A stretch of 64,000 bases of DNA from Candidatus Zixiibacteriota bacterium (lineage in GTDB: Bacteria > Zixibacteria > MSB-5A5 > JAABVY01), in NCBI GenBank assembly GCA_011056555.1, contig DSEQ01000002.1, positions 19,273 to 83,272 on the forward strand, read 5' to 3'. The notes below the pieces were generated by a model. The model saw only the letters and a list, made by a program, of their open reading frames with translations. It was not told where the DNA came from and did no database searches. Below are positions 9,301-17,889 of this stretch, one piece after another. The position numbers were made by a program, and so were the translations under genes. The first letter of the stretch is position 1; each line of letters starts with the position of its first letter.

Positions 9301-9311
9301 TGGAGGTGAAA

Positions 9312-9905
9312 TTGCCAGCAGGTAAACCATTACAGGTGTTAAATGCCACTCAAATCAAGCGGGCGCTGGTTCGTATCGGTCATGAGATTCTGGAACGCAA
9401 CAATGAAGGAAAGAATCTGGCCCTGATTGGAATACGCGCACGCGGAGATATACTGGCCGACCGCCTGGCCCGAATAATCGAAGAAAACGAGGGTATCAAA
9501 CTGCCGGTAGGGTATATGGATATCAACTTCTACCGGGATGATATTCATATCAAACTCGATCAGCCGGAAATCCGTCAGACCGAAATCCTCTTCGACCTGC
9601 AGGACAGGATTGTGGTCCTGGTTGATGATGTCCTCTTCACCGGAAGGACGATTCGTGCGGCTTTGAACCAGCTCTCCGATTTTGGACGGCCGCGGGCAAT
9701 ACAACTCGCCGTGCTGGTCGACAGGGGGCACAGGGAGCTTCCCATCAAACCGGATTATGTCGGTAAGAACCTGCCCACAAACAGGGATGACGATGTGATT
9801 GTCAAATTAAAAGAAACCGACGATGAGGATTCCGTGAGTATACTCTCGATGCCTCGAAGAAAAAGCAAGGCTGCCAAAAAATCGAAGAGAAAGGGGGCGC
9901 GGTAA
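9312..9905 (+). CDS. pyrR: bifunctional pyr operon attenuator / uracil phosphoribosyltransferase PyrR
   Basis: RNA-binding regulator of the pyr operon with a PRTase fold. The PRPP loop VVLVDDVLFTGRTIRAAL and the flexible-loop and hood segments (IGIRARGDILADRL, VLVDRGHRELPIKPDYVGKNLPT) are all present. The track starts at a TTG at 9300, but a strong GGAGG at 9302-9306 places the true start at TTG 9312, five bases downstream. The protein has a basic tail after the usual end (RRKSKAAKKSKRKGAR), which most PyrR proteins lack and which could aid RNA contact. Its stop overlaps the pyrB start by one base. Confidence 0.94.
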   Translation: MPAGKPLQVLNATQIKRALVRIGHEILERNNEGKNLALIGIRARGDILADRLARIIEENEGIKLPVGYMDINFYRDDIHIKLDQPEIRQTEILFDLQDRIVVLVDDVLFTGRTIRAALNQLSDFGRPRAIQLAVLVDRGHRELPIKPDYVGKNLPTNRDDDVIVKLKETDDEDSVSILSMPRRKSKAAKKSKRKGAR

Positions 9906-10837
9906 TGGCATTAAAAATAAAACATCTTCTCGGCCTTGAGGGAGTTGAAAAGAAGGATCTGGAGCTTATCCTGAATACCGCCAAGTCGTTCAAAGAAGTT
10001 ATAGAGAGACCGGTTAAGAAAGTGCCACCCCTTCGAGGCGTTACGGTGGTCAATCTTTTCTACGAACCCTCGACCAGGACACGACTCTCGTTCGAGCTGG
10101 CCGAAAAGAGGCTTTCAGCGGATACGCTGAATTTCTCTGCCAAGGGTTCGTCGGTAGCCAAAGGTGAGAGCCTGAAGGACACCGTGAGAAATATTGAAGC
10201 GCTTAAGATCGACATGATCGTGATCCGGCATTCATCTGTGGGCGCACCGCATTACCTGACCAAATTCGCAAGTTCGACAGTGATCAATGCGGGCGATGGG
10301 GCGCATGAACATCCCACCCAGGCTTTGCTGGATATGTATTCAATCATGGAACGCCGGGGCAAGATCAAGGGTTTGCGGGTCGTAATAGTCGGAGATATCC
10401 TGCATTCCCGCGTGGCCCGCTCAAATATCTGGGGCTTGAAGACACTGGGAGCCTCGGTGGCTATCTGCGGACCGACTACATTACTACCCTACGAAGTCGA
10501 AAAGATGGGCGTGGATGTGTACCATAACCTTGACGAGGCCCTTGATGGCGCGGACGTTGTCAATGTCCTGCGCCTGCAGCGTGAAAGGCAGCAGGCCGGG
10601 CTTCTCCCCTCGCTGAGGGAATACACGACTCTCTTCGGAATTACCAGGGACCGTCTCAAGTTCCTGAACAGCAATTACACAATAATGCATCCGGGGCCGA
10701 TCAACAGGGGCGTAGAGATAACTTCGGAGGTTGCCGACAGCGAATCCTCGATAATACTGGAACAGGTCACCAATGGAGTGGCGGTGCGGATGTCTGTGCT
10801 GTACTTACTGCGCGGAGGAGAGGAGGCCAAGTCATGA
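9905..10837 (+). CDS. pyrB: aspartate carbamoyltransferase catalytic subunit
   Basis: Condenses carbamoyl phosphate with aspartate, the second step of UMP synthesis. 310 residues, full length. Carbamoyl-phosphate site FYEPSTRTRLSFELAEKRL (about 51-69), HPTQALLDMYSI (about 137) and the late HPGPINRGVEI are intact. No pyrI regulatory subunit gene follows, so the enzyme is probably controlled mainly through PyrR. The gene overlaps pyrR by one base and pyrC by four. Confidence 0.97.
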   Translation: MALKIKHLLGLEGVEKKDLELILNTAKSFKEVIERPVKKVPPLRGVTVVNLFYEPSTRTRLSFELAEKRLSADTLNFSAKGSSVAKGESLKDTVRNIEALKIDMIVIRHSSVGAPHYLTKFASSTVINAGDGAHEHPTQALLDMYSIMERRGKIKGLRVVIVGDILHSRVARSNIWGLKTLGASVAICGPTTLLPYEVEKMGVDVYHNLDEALDGADVVNVLRLQRERQQAGLLPSLREYTTLFGITRDRLKFLNSNYTIMHPGPINRGVEITSEVADSESSIILEQVTNGVAVRMSVLYLLRGGEEAKS

Positions 10838-12141
10838 GCGAACTGAAAATCATCGCCGGCGGAAGAGTAATCGATCCGGCTTCCAAACTTGACAAAACCG
10901 CTGACATCTACATCGAGAACGGCAAAATAAAGAAGATCGAAACCCAGAAAACCCTTTCCGCCAAAGAAATTGATGATCTTGAGCCGGAAGACATCTACAA
11001 CGCAAAAGGTAAAATCGTCTCCCCCGGCCTGGTGGATATGCATGTACATCTGCGCGAGCCGGGACGGGAAGGTGATGAAACCATAATGTCCGGCTCGGAG
11101 GCGGCAGCAGCCGGCGGATTTACCACGATCTGCTGTATGCCCAACACCACCCCCGCCATTGACAACCAGGAGACCATAAAATTCGTACTGCATCAGGCCG
11201 AGCAGTGCCCGATTAATGTCTATCCTATCGCGGCCATAACCAAAGGGCGCATGGGCAAGGAGCTGGCCGAGATCGGCGAGCTTGTCAATGCCGGGGCTGT
11301 GGGACTTTCCGATGACGGTTCGCCGGTCAACTCCGCGGAAATTATGCTCAAGGCCTTCAAATACGCCCGCATGTTTACAATTCCTATCATTGAACATGCG
11401 GAAGATCTTTCTCTTACTGCCGATGGAGTGATGAACGAGGGCTTCATTTCCACACGATTGGGAATGAAAGGCGTGCCCTCAGTCTCGGAGGAGATAATGG
11501 TGGCGCGGGATATTTTGCTGGCGCAATATACCGGGGGCAAACTGCATTTCGCGCATATATCCACGGCGGGAGCGGTCGAGTTGATACGCCAGGCCAAGAA
11601 ATTCAAGGTCGACATAACAGCCGAAGTCACCCCCCATCACATTTCGCTTTTTGACGAGATGATCGCCGAGGACTTTAATCCCAACCTGAAGATGTCCCCT
11701 CCGCTGCGGTCGAAAGATAATGCACGCGCCTTGATCAAAGGCCTGGTTGAAGGCACCATCGATTGTATTGCCTCCGATCACGCTCCCCACTCACCGGAGT
11801 CCAAGGATGTCGAATTCGATCTTGCTCCCAACGGTATAATCGGGCTGGAGACCTCTCTGGGGATCTGCATAACCAATCTGGTCAAGAAAAAACATCTTAA
11901 CTGGGCCGGCCTTATAAACGTCATGTCCACCCGCCCGGCAGAAATTCTGGGCCTTCAGGCGGGAATGCTCAAAAAGGGATTTCCGGCGGATATTACTGTT
12001 ATCGATCCCAACAAAAAATGGGTCGTTGACCCCGATCAATTCCGTTCAAAATCTCGCAACTCCCCATATATCGGGCAGACACTCACCGGAAAAGCGGTTT
12101 GTACCATAGTCAGCGGCAAGGCCGTGTATTTAGAGGATTGA
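10834..12141 (+). CDS. pyrC: dihydroorotase
   Basis: Zn-dependent amidohydrolase that closes the ring of N-carbamoyl-aspartate to dihydroorotate. 435 residues, class I type. The metal ligands are in VDMHVHLREPGREGDETI (residues about 67-84), with PIIEHAEDLSL, FAHISTAGAVE and the late IASDHAPHS. It is the last gene of the pyrRBC unit; the start is an ATGA overlap with pyrB and a strong hairpin follows 11 bases after the stop. carAB, pyrD, pyrE and pyrF are not in the window. Confidence 0.97.
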   Translation: MSELKIIAGGRVIDPASKLDKTADIYIENGKIKKIETQKTLSAKEIDDLEPEDIYNAKGKIVSPGLVDMHVHLREPGREGDETIMSGSEAAAAGGFTTICCMPNTTPAIDNQETIKFVLHQAEQCPINVYPIAAITKGRMGKELAEIGELVNAGAVGLSDDGSPVNSAEIMLKAFKYARMFTIPIIEHAEDLSLTADGVMNEGFISTRLGMKGVPSVSEEIMVARDILLAQYTGGKLHFAHISTAGAVELIRQAKKFKVDITAEVTPHHISLFDEMIAEDFNPNLKMSPPLRSKDNARALIKGLVEGTIDCIASDHAPHSPESKDVEFDLAPNGIIGLETSLGICITNLVKKKHLNWAGLINVMSTRPAEILGLQAGMLKKGFPADITVIDPNKKWVVDPDQFRSKSRNSPYIGQTLTGKAVCTIVSGKAVYLED

Positions 12142-12152
12142 TCAGATATAGA

Positions 12153-12190
12153 AAGACGAGTTCTCCGAAACCGGAGAACTCGTCTTAATT
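12153..12190. terminator. bidirectional hairpin between convergent pyrC and a glycosyltransferase gene
   Basis: A perfect 15-base inverted repeat, AAGACGAGTTCTCCG at 12153-12167 and its complement at 12172-12186, with a four-base loop, sits between two convergent genes. The T-tract (AATTTT) is weak on plus and absent on minus, so termination relies on the very stable stem. Confidence 0.8.
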
Positions 12191-12206
12191 TTCAGCAAGT
12201 TTAAAT

Positions 12207-13238
12207 TCAAGACCGCTTCTGGTTTCCACCCTTGTCGGAGCCGGTAACAGCACGGTCAACTTTGGACTGTACCGTCCGCACCTTCTTGCGAATGTCGTTC
12301 AGGGCATTCAGCTTGTCCAGCATGCGCCTGTTTTCTTTGCGCAAGGCGGCGATTTCATCCTGAAAGTATATCATCGCCTCGGCCAGGAATCCCAGCATGA
12401 ATAACATCACACCCAATGATTCCAACAGCATCACCAGATATAGAAGCGGACGATAACCTTCGTACAGGATGAAACGCAAATACAGCGCAACCAAACCAAC
12501 GAGCAGCCCCAGAAAGCAAAGTATGAATCCTATGGATCCGAAGAATAAAAGCGGCTTGCGGAGAAATGACATCTGGAATTTGACCGAAAATAGATCGGAG
12601 ATACCGGACGGTATCCTCCAGAAGCCGAACTTGGATTTGCCGTGTTTGCGCGGATACAGCTTGACCTTCACCTCGCCTATTTTATAGCCTCTCTGAGCTG
12701 CCAGCACCACGAGATATCGGTGCCAGCCTTCACGCAGATGGGGCATATCCTCCACAACCTCTTTCCTGAAGGCCTTGACCGAATTCAGGTCGTGAACCTT
12801 CACCTTGAAAATCCACCTTGATAAAGCGTTGTAGAAAAAAGAGGCGACGCGTTTGAGCCCGTATTTGCCCTGCTTCCAGCCGCAGACGACATCATAGCCG
12901 TCTTCGATCTTTGCGACCATCTTGGGAATATCATCGGGCATGTACTGCAGGTCGGCCGGCCATAAAATCAATGTTCTGCCGCGGGCCAGGCTGAATCCGG
13001 TTTCCAGCGCGGCGGTCATTCCGCGATTGGTCTTGTGGTTGACCAGCCTCAGCCAGCGATATTTTGAGGCGGCCTGCTGTGCCTGCTGCTGGGTCTCATC
13101 GGTAGAGCCATCATTGACCAGTATTACTTCCCCCCTGAGACGGCTCTGTCTGAACATTTCATCTAATTTCTCTACCAGAATGGGGATATTCCCGGCTTCG
13201 TTATAGGCCGGCACCACGACCGATATACGACCGGGCAT
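12207..13238 (-). CDS. family 2 glycosyltransferase with C-terminal membrane anchor (polyprenyl-phosphate type)
   Basis: GT2 enzyme of the GtrB/DPMS type. ISVVVPAYNEAGNIPILVEKL opens the domain, LVNDGSTDETQQQAQ and ILWPADLQYMPDDIPKM (DXD) follow, and two hydrophobic spans (about residues 235-310) anchor it. A basic, helical tail of about 40 residues ends the protein. The track start is a TTG at 13295 with no ribosome site; ATG 13238 has GGAGAAG seven bases upstream and begins right at the domain, so I prefer it (343 residues). It probably makes a polyprenyl-linked sugar; the acceptor glycan is unknown. Confidence 0.85.
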   Translation of the reverse strand: MPGRISVVVPAYNEAGNIPILVEKLDEMFRQSRLRGEVILVNDGSTDETQQQAQQAASKYRWLRLVNHKTNRGMTAALETGFSLARGRTLILWPADLQYMPDDIPKMVAKIEDGYDVVCGWKQGKYGLKRVASFFYNALSRWIFKVKVHDLNSVKAFRKEVVEDMPHLREGWHRYLVVLAAQRGYKIGEVKVKLYPRKHGKSKFGFWRIPSGISDLFSVKFQMSFLRKPLLFFGSIGFILCFLGLLVGLVALYLRFILYEGYRPLLYLVMLLESLGVMLFMLGFLAEAMIYFQDEIAALRKENRRMLDKLNALNDIRKKVRTVQSKVDRAVTGSDKGGNQKRS

Positions 13239-13424
13239 CTTTCTTCTCCGGTAGCCTCTGCTCTGTCCACCTGGGATTTTTGTATCCTCCTGCAATCAGT
13301 TAAGCCAGTTATATTATCGAAACATTGTAGCCCAAACAGAACTACTATCTCCAAATTATCTGAAAATAATTTGGCTGTATAAGATATCTATAATTATGCC
13401 TTTGTCAAGCAGCCTGTTTTTAGA

Positions 13425-15080
13425 TTATATCAAGCCGGAGTCATTTTCCCTCGGCATAAGGAAATTCAGATCCTCAAAGGTATCTATACCGGCCGACCTG
13501 AATTCGCTTGAAAGGCCCAGATTATAAGCAAATTCCAGGATCTTCGGTACTTCCACCTGCGATTCGGGGAATAAATCGGGTTTATCATACAACTCAAATT
13601 TATTAAAGCACTGCGCCGACAAATTCAGACACAGGGATAAATAATCGCAAACCTCAAACAGAAAATCGGAATCATGGGAGATCAGGAGAACAGATTTGCC
13701 ATCCCTGGCCAATTGTTTGACTATCTGCTTTATTCTGTTTTGCCCTTTAAAATCAAGCTCCTCGGTAGGCTCATCCATAATAACTATATCTTTCTCTACG
13801 GCCAGCCCGCCCGCGATTGCGGCAAGCCTGGCCTCACCGCCGGACAGCGTATGCGGTGAACGGTCCTTGAATCTGTCAAAATCAAGACCCACCATCTCAA
13901 GCGATCTTCTGACAGCATCATCGAGCATGGCGCCTTTATACCCGAAATTTTTCGGGCCATAGGCGATGTCATCAAAAACAGTCTCCGCGAACATCCCGCG
14001 TTCAGGATTCTGGAATATGTATGCAACCGACCTAATCAAATCTTTCAGCGATGCCTTACTACCATTCAGCTTAATCCGGCCCTGATCCGGTTTAACCAGC
14101 CCGGCCAGTATCAATGCCAGCGTGGTCTTGCCGCATCCCGTTCGCCCCAGCAGGCCATGGATTTTGCCTTTCCCCAAATCCAGATTTAGCTCCTCTATTA
14201 TTTCTTTTTGACCCTTCCATCCAAAGCTGATCTCCCGGCATTCCAGTGTCACGCCGGTATGAGCGTCAGCGCTTCTGATTTCTTCTCTTGCTTCTGTGGC
14301 CGCTTCAAGCCGGGCTCTCTTTATTGCATCCTGATTTTCAATATCCATCCACAGCGGGTATCCGATGCCATAACGGATTAGCGCATCTCTATCGTTCAGG
14401 CCCTCTGAAATTGTGCAAGCCCTGGCTATCCCTCCTCCATCCATGATAATCAATCTGTCAAGGCCCGTTACCTCCTCGATGCTCTGAGTAATATATATCA
14501 GCGTCATTGCTTCATCCTCAAGCAGCTTACTCAGCTCATTTTTGAAAATATCTTTGCCGATCTTATCCAGGTGCGCCATCGGCTCATCGAGGATGAGGAT
14601 ATTCGGTTCAAGTATCATCACTGACCCTAAGCCCAGCTTCCTCTTTTCACCGCCCGACAATTTATGGGGCGGAGTTTTCAGCACATTCTCCAGTCGATAT
14701 TTTTTGATATAGTCTTCCACCCTTGTCGAAATATCCCTGCCGTCATATCCATAATTCTCGAGTCCCAGCGCCAGCTCTCTTTCAACATTGACTGAGACTA
14801 TCTGATGATCAGGGTTTTGGAACAGAAATCCCGCCCGCCTGCCGAGATTTTGCCTGAAACCATCTTCAGAGGTCAGATGACCGCCCACCCTGACTTCGCC
14901 ACTGGTTGGATACAGCAATCCCGCAATCAGCCGTGCAATCGTTGTCTTGCCGGAGCCATTGGCGCCCATTACCGCCAGCTTTTCACCTCCGGCTATTTCC
15001 AGGTTTATATCAGTAAGGATTTTTACTGGAGCCTCATCATCAGGTTCGACTTGATATGCTACATTGCGCAGAGAAATCAT
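13425..15080 (-). CDS. ECF-type double ABC ATPase (EcfA1-EcfA2-like fusion)
   Basis: Two complete ABC ATPase domains in one 551-residue chain. Domain 1: Walker A GANGSGKTT (about residue 39), signature LSGGEKRKLGLG, Walker B ILILDEPMAHLD. Domain 2: GRTGCGKTT (about 312), LSGGEARLAAIAGG, IVIMDEPTEELDF. The switch histidine of domain 1 appears replaced (YITQSIEE), while domain 2 keeps ISHDSDF. Such fusions power energy-coupling-factor vitamin or metal importers, but no EcfT or substrate-binding S component is nearby. About 60 residues follow the second ATPase domain. No clear ribosome site precedes the ATG. Confidence 0.88.
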   Translation of the reverse strand: MISLRNVAYQVEPDDEAPVKILTDINLEIAGGEKLAVMGANGSGKTTIARLIAGLLYPTSGEVRVGGHLTSEDGFRQNLGRRAGFLFQNPDHQIVSVNVERELALGLENYGYDGRDISTRVEDYIKKYRLENVLKTPPHKLSGGEKRKLGLGSVMILEPNILILDEPMAHLDKIGKDIFKNELSKLLEDEAMTLIYITQSIEEVTGLDRLIIMDGGGIARACTISEGLNDRDALIRYGIGYPLWMDIENQDAIKRARLEAATEAREEIRSADAHTGVTLECREISFGWKGQKEIIEELNLDLGKGKIHGLLGRTGCGKTTLALILAGLVKPDQGRIKLNGSKASLKDLIRSVAYIFQNPERGMFAETVFDDIAYGPKNFGYKGAMLDDAVRRSLEMVGLDFDRFKDRSPHTLSGGEARLAAIAGGLAVEKDIVIMDEPTEELDFKGQNRIKQIVKQLARDGKSVLLISHDSDFLFEVCDYLSLCLNLSAQCFNKFELYDKPDLFPESQVEVPKILEFAYNLGLSSEFRSAGIDTFEDLNFLMPRENDSGLI

Positions 15081-15114
15081 GGTGTCAATTTAGCAAGATA
15101 TTGCAAAATCCAAA

Positions 15115-15143
15115 ATGAAAAAAGGCGCTCGATGAGCGCCTTT
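15115..15143 (-). terminator. intrinsic terminator after gcvPB
   Basis: On the minus strand AAAGGCGCTC-ATC-GAGCGCCTTT forms a 10-base-pair stem with a three-base loop, followed by TTTCATTTT. It lies 21 bases after the gcvPB stop and ahead of the ECF ATPase start. Confidence 0.9.
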
Positions 15144-15163
15144 ATTTCATAGCGAATCATTTT

Positions 15164-16612
15164 TTACTCAATATAAGCCACATCGCCGCGCTTCGCTGCC
15201 AGGACCTCATCCAAGCGTCCCACCGGAGTGTTATGCGGAGATTCTTTCACAAACTCGGGTTTCTCGTCAATCTCTTTGTCGATCTGAATCAGTATATCTG
15301 CAAAATTGTCGAGCGCCTGCACATTTTCTGTCTCGGTCGGCTCGATCATTAAAGCCTCGGACACTATCAGGGGAAAGTAGATCGTGGGCGCATGGATCCC
15401 GAAATCCAGAATCCGCTTGGCAATCTCGAGTGTTTTCACGCCTTTCTTCTTCTGATTTGTGCCGGCCAGCACGAACTCATGCATACAATGCCGGTCGAAT
15501 GGCAGATGGTATGTATCTTTCAGTTTCTCTTTCAAATAGTTGGCGTTGATAATAGCCGCCTCAGCCACTTCACGCAAACCGTCCGAGCCATTGCTCAAAA
15601 TATAAGCATAAGCCCGGACCATGACCGCAAAATTACCGTAGAAGCTGTGAATCTGCCCGATCGAATCCGGGCGATTGTAGCTGAGATAATACTCCTCATC
15701 TTCATTCTTCGCAATAATCGGCTTGGGCAAAAATGGCTCCAGTCTTTCGCTCACGCCGACCGCACCGGCGCCCGGACCGCCGCCCCCGTGGGGGGTCGAG
15801 AATGTCTTGTGCAGATTGAAATGCACACAGTCGAAGCCCATATCACCCGGACGCGCGATGCCCAGCAGCGCATTCAGATTGGCGCCATCCATGTACATCA
15901 GGGTATCATGTTTGCGGCAGATCTTATATATTTTCTCAATATCCGATTCAAACAGTCCAAGTGTATTCGGATTGGTCAGCATAATCGCGGCCGTTTTATC
16001 GTCTATTACTCTTTCCAGTTCATCAGCAGAGACTATCCCATCTGCGCTGGAATTAATCTGGACCGGTCTGTAGCCCGCAAATGTTACCGAGGCCGGATTG
16101 GTGCCGTGAGCCGAATCAGGGATAATTACCGTTTCCTTGTCATTCCCCTTTTTGATATGATACTTGCGGGTCATCAGAAGCCCGCAGAATTCACCCTGGG
16201 CACCCGCGGCGGGCTGCAGTGATACTGCATGCATGCCCGCGATTTCTTTCAGCATCTCGGCCAGGTCATACATCAGATGCAGGGCGCCTTGCACAGTTCC
16301 GGTCATCTGGAATGGATGAATCTCGGAGAATCCGGAAAAGCGCGCCACCTGCTCGTTGACCTTGGGATTATACTTCATCGTGCATGATCCCAGCGGATAG
16401 AAACCTTTGTCGATATGATGGTTCTTGGACGACAGGCGGGTGAAATGACGGATCACTTCGTTCTCGGTCATCTCGGGAAGGCCGGCCGGTTTTTCGCGCA
16501 GGTTCTCCTTGCCGAGCATCTTCTCGATATCACCTCCGATACCATCCTCGGGCTTTATATAATTATTTTTTCTGCCCTTTACTGAGAGCTCAAAAATTGT
16601 CGGTTCAGTCAT
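15164..16612 (-). CDS. gcvPB: glycine dehydrogenase (decarboxylating) subunit 2
   Basis: C-terminal half of the split P-protein of the glycine cleavage system. It binds PLP and, with GcvPA, decarboxylates glycine and passes the aminomethyl group to the GcvH lipoyl arm. 482 residues; the PLP lysine is in HFNLHKTFSTPHGGGGPGAG around residue 270, and LQPAAGAQGEFCGLL and DSAHGTNPASV are conserved. It is the last gene of the gcv unit and is separated from gcvPA by a DUF2007 gene and the thioredoxin/TPR gene. gcvT is not in the window. Confidence 0.96.
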   Translation of the reverse strand: MTEPTIFELSVKGRKNNYIKPEDGIGGDIEKMLGKENLREKPAGLPEMTENEVIRHFTRLSSKNHHIDKGFYPLGSCTMKYNPKVNEQVARFSGFSEIHPFQMTGTVQGALHLMYDLAEMLKEIAGMHAVSLQPAAGAQGEFCGLLMTRKYHIKKGNDKETVIIPDSAHGTNPASVTFAGYRPVQINSSADGIVSADELERVIDDKTAAIMLTNPNTLGLFESDIEKIYKICRKHDTLMYMDGANLNALLGIARPGDMGFDCVHFNLHKTFSTPHGGGGPGAGAVGVSERLEPFLPKPIIAKNEDEEYYLSYNRPDSIGQIHSFYGNFAVMVRAYAYILSNGSDGLREVAEAAIINANYLKEKLKDTYHLPFDRHCMHEFVLAGTNQKKKGVKTLEIAKRILDFGIHAPTIYFPLIVSEALMIEPTETENVQALDNFADILIQIDKEIDEKPEFVKESPHNTPVGRLDEVLAAKRGDVAYIE

Positions 16613-16618
16613 GATCTC

Positions 16619-17599
16619 TTACTTCTCTTCTTCCTCTTCAATTGACTCAATCTGTTTCTGTACCCATTCACTGTTGTCTGAATCGGGGTACTCCTCAAGA
16701 TATTTCTTATACAACTTTAATGCTTTATCTTCCTGATCGTTCTTATAATATGTGTACGGGATCAAGACCCGGGCATCGTCCACCAGTTCGCTCTCGGGAT
16801 ATTTCTCGATAAATTCCTCATACATCTTCACGGCTTCCTTCACATCGCCGTCACGCCGGTACACCCCCGCCGCCGACATATAAGCATCATCCAGAGCATC
16901 GCTTTCCGGGAATTTTTCAGCGGTCTGAAGATACATTTCGACAGCCTCTTCCTTCTTGTCATCCCGCCGCTTCAAATTTGCCAGCGCCAGCCAGGCATCG
17001 TCGGCCATGCCGGCAGCATTGTTGGAATCCTTTTCCATTATCAAATTGTAGTAGTACTCAGCTTCCTTTAACTCCGATCTGTAGGAATAGCTCTCCCCGA
17101 TATCATACAGAAGCTGCAAGCTGTCGCCGTGCCGGGCCGCTTTGGCCAGCATGTAATCGAGAGTATTACGGTTGGTCATGAGGTCAAACATGGCGGGTAT
17201 AAAATCCATAGGAGGATAGTAGCCCACCAGACGATCCACCTCCATACCATTCGGCTTCGTTATGACCATCGTGGGATAACCGGAGACTCCATACCTTCCG
17301 GCAAGCTCGGTCTTTTCATCGGCATTTATTTTTACAAAGACAAGAGATTTGGAAATCGTCGCGATCATAGTATCTGTAAATGTCACGCTATCCAAGCGCC
17401 TGCACCAGCTTCACCAGTCGGTGTAAAATTCGATCAGCATGTAACGGTCTTCAGCCGAAGCAGCATTCAAAGCCTCGTTGTAATTGAGGTACCATGCAAT
17501 CGTACCCGGTTCGGCCGCAGCTGTATCCTCCTCCTGGGCAAAAAGCTGACTGCTGAGAACCACAACTATCGCAAAAAGAAATATTATAACCGTCTTCAT
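16619..17599 (-). CDS. secreted thioredoxin-fold/TPR protein, candidate selenoprotein (TGA-encoded Sec at residue 63)
   Basis: The track lists two ORFs, 17411-17599 and 16619-17395, but they are one frame interrupted only by TGA at 17411-17413. Reading through gives FYTDW-U-SWC-RRLD, so the TGA falls exactly on the first cysteine of a thioredoxin CxxC motif (UxxC). Product: 326 residues; signal peptide MKTVIIFLFAIVVVLSSQLFA; thioredoxin fold to about residue 150 including GVSGYPTMVITKPNG with the cis-proline; then TPR-like helices (about 165-320) and an acidic end. A hairpin right after the TGA fits bacterial SECIS rules. A periplasmic thiol-redox role is likely. The gene overlaps DUF2007 by four bases and precedes gcvPB by six. 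A sequencing error or nonsense mutation is the alternative. Confidence 0.8.
17381..17404 (-). promoter_or_regulatory. candidate bacterial SECIS hairpin downstream of the in-frame TGA
   Basis: Starting 13 bases after the TGA, CGCT-TGGAT-AGCG forms a stem of four Watson-Crick pairs plus a closing G-U, and two outer pairs are possible across an internal loop. The apical loop TGGAT starts about 16 bases after the TGA and has G at its second position, as bacterial SECIS models require. The stem is short, so the call depends on the coding context. Confidence 0.5.
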
Positions 17600-17886
17600 T
17601 GAACCTCCTTGTCGTTGCCGACAACCTGGATTTTAATTTGCTCGGCCTCTTCATAATGATCTTTTGGTACGAAAAATACCGCATCCTCGGTGGAAGCCGA
17701 ACTGAAAAAGCCGCCGCCGGTAAGATTCCCGCGGCCAAGGAGGCCGCCCTTAATATGACATATATGTGGAATTCCGGCCGACTCCAATGTCTCCTTCAGG
17801 AAATCAGTATTCAGTCTGGAATATGAACGATACAATAAGACCATCTCTTCATCGACATTATTATCTTCAATCGGTTTATCTGCCAT
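17596..17886 (-). CDS. DUF2007-like small protein
   Basis: A 96-residue protein resembling the DUF2007 putative signal-transducing family: VLLYRSYSRLNTDFLKETLESAGIP matches the usual opening in which a protein compares which element is edited, and AVFFVPKDHYEEAEQI matches its end. No signal peptide or membrane span. The sole Cys is in HICHIKGG. It lies between gcvPA (3 bases away) and the selenothioredoxin candidate (4-base overlap), so it is clearly part of the gcv operon. Molecular function is unknown. Confidence 0.75.
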   Translation of the reverse strand: MADKPIEDNNVDEEMVLLYRSYSRLNTDFLKETLESAGIPHICHIKGGLLGRGNLTGGGFFSSASTEDAVFFVPKDHYEEAEQIKIQVVGNDKEVQ

Positions 17887-17889
17887 ATA

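Noticed and set aside
10675-11397. 240-residue minus-strand ORF
   Set aside because: Antisense shadow of pyrB and pyrC, which have clear family motifs.
16619-17599. Two separate genes or a nonsense pseudogene in place of one selenoprotein gene
   Set aside because: The TGA is the only interruption, it matches a catalytic Cys exactly, and the second ORF has no ribosome site and would begin at a TTG inside the thioredoxin fold.
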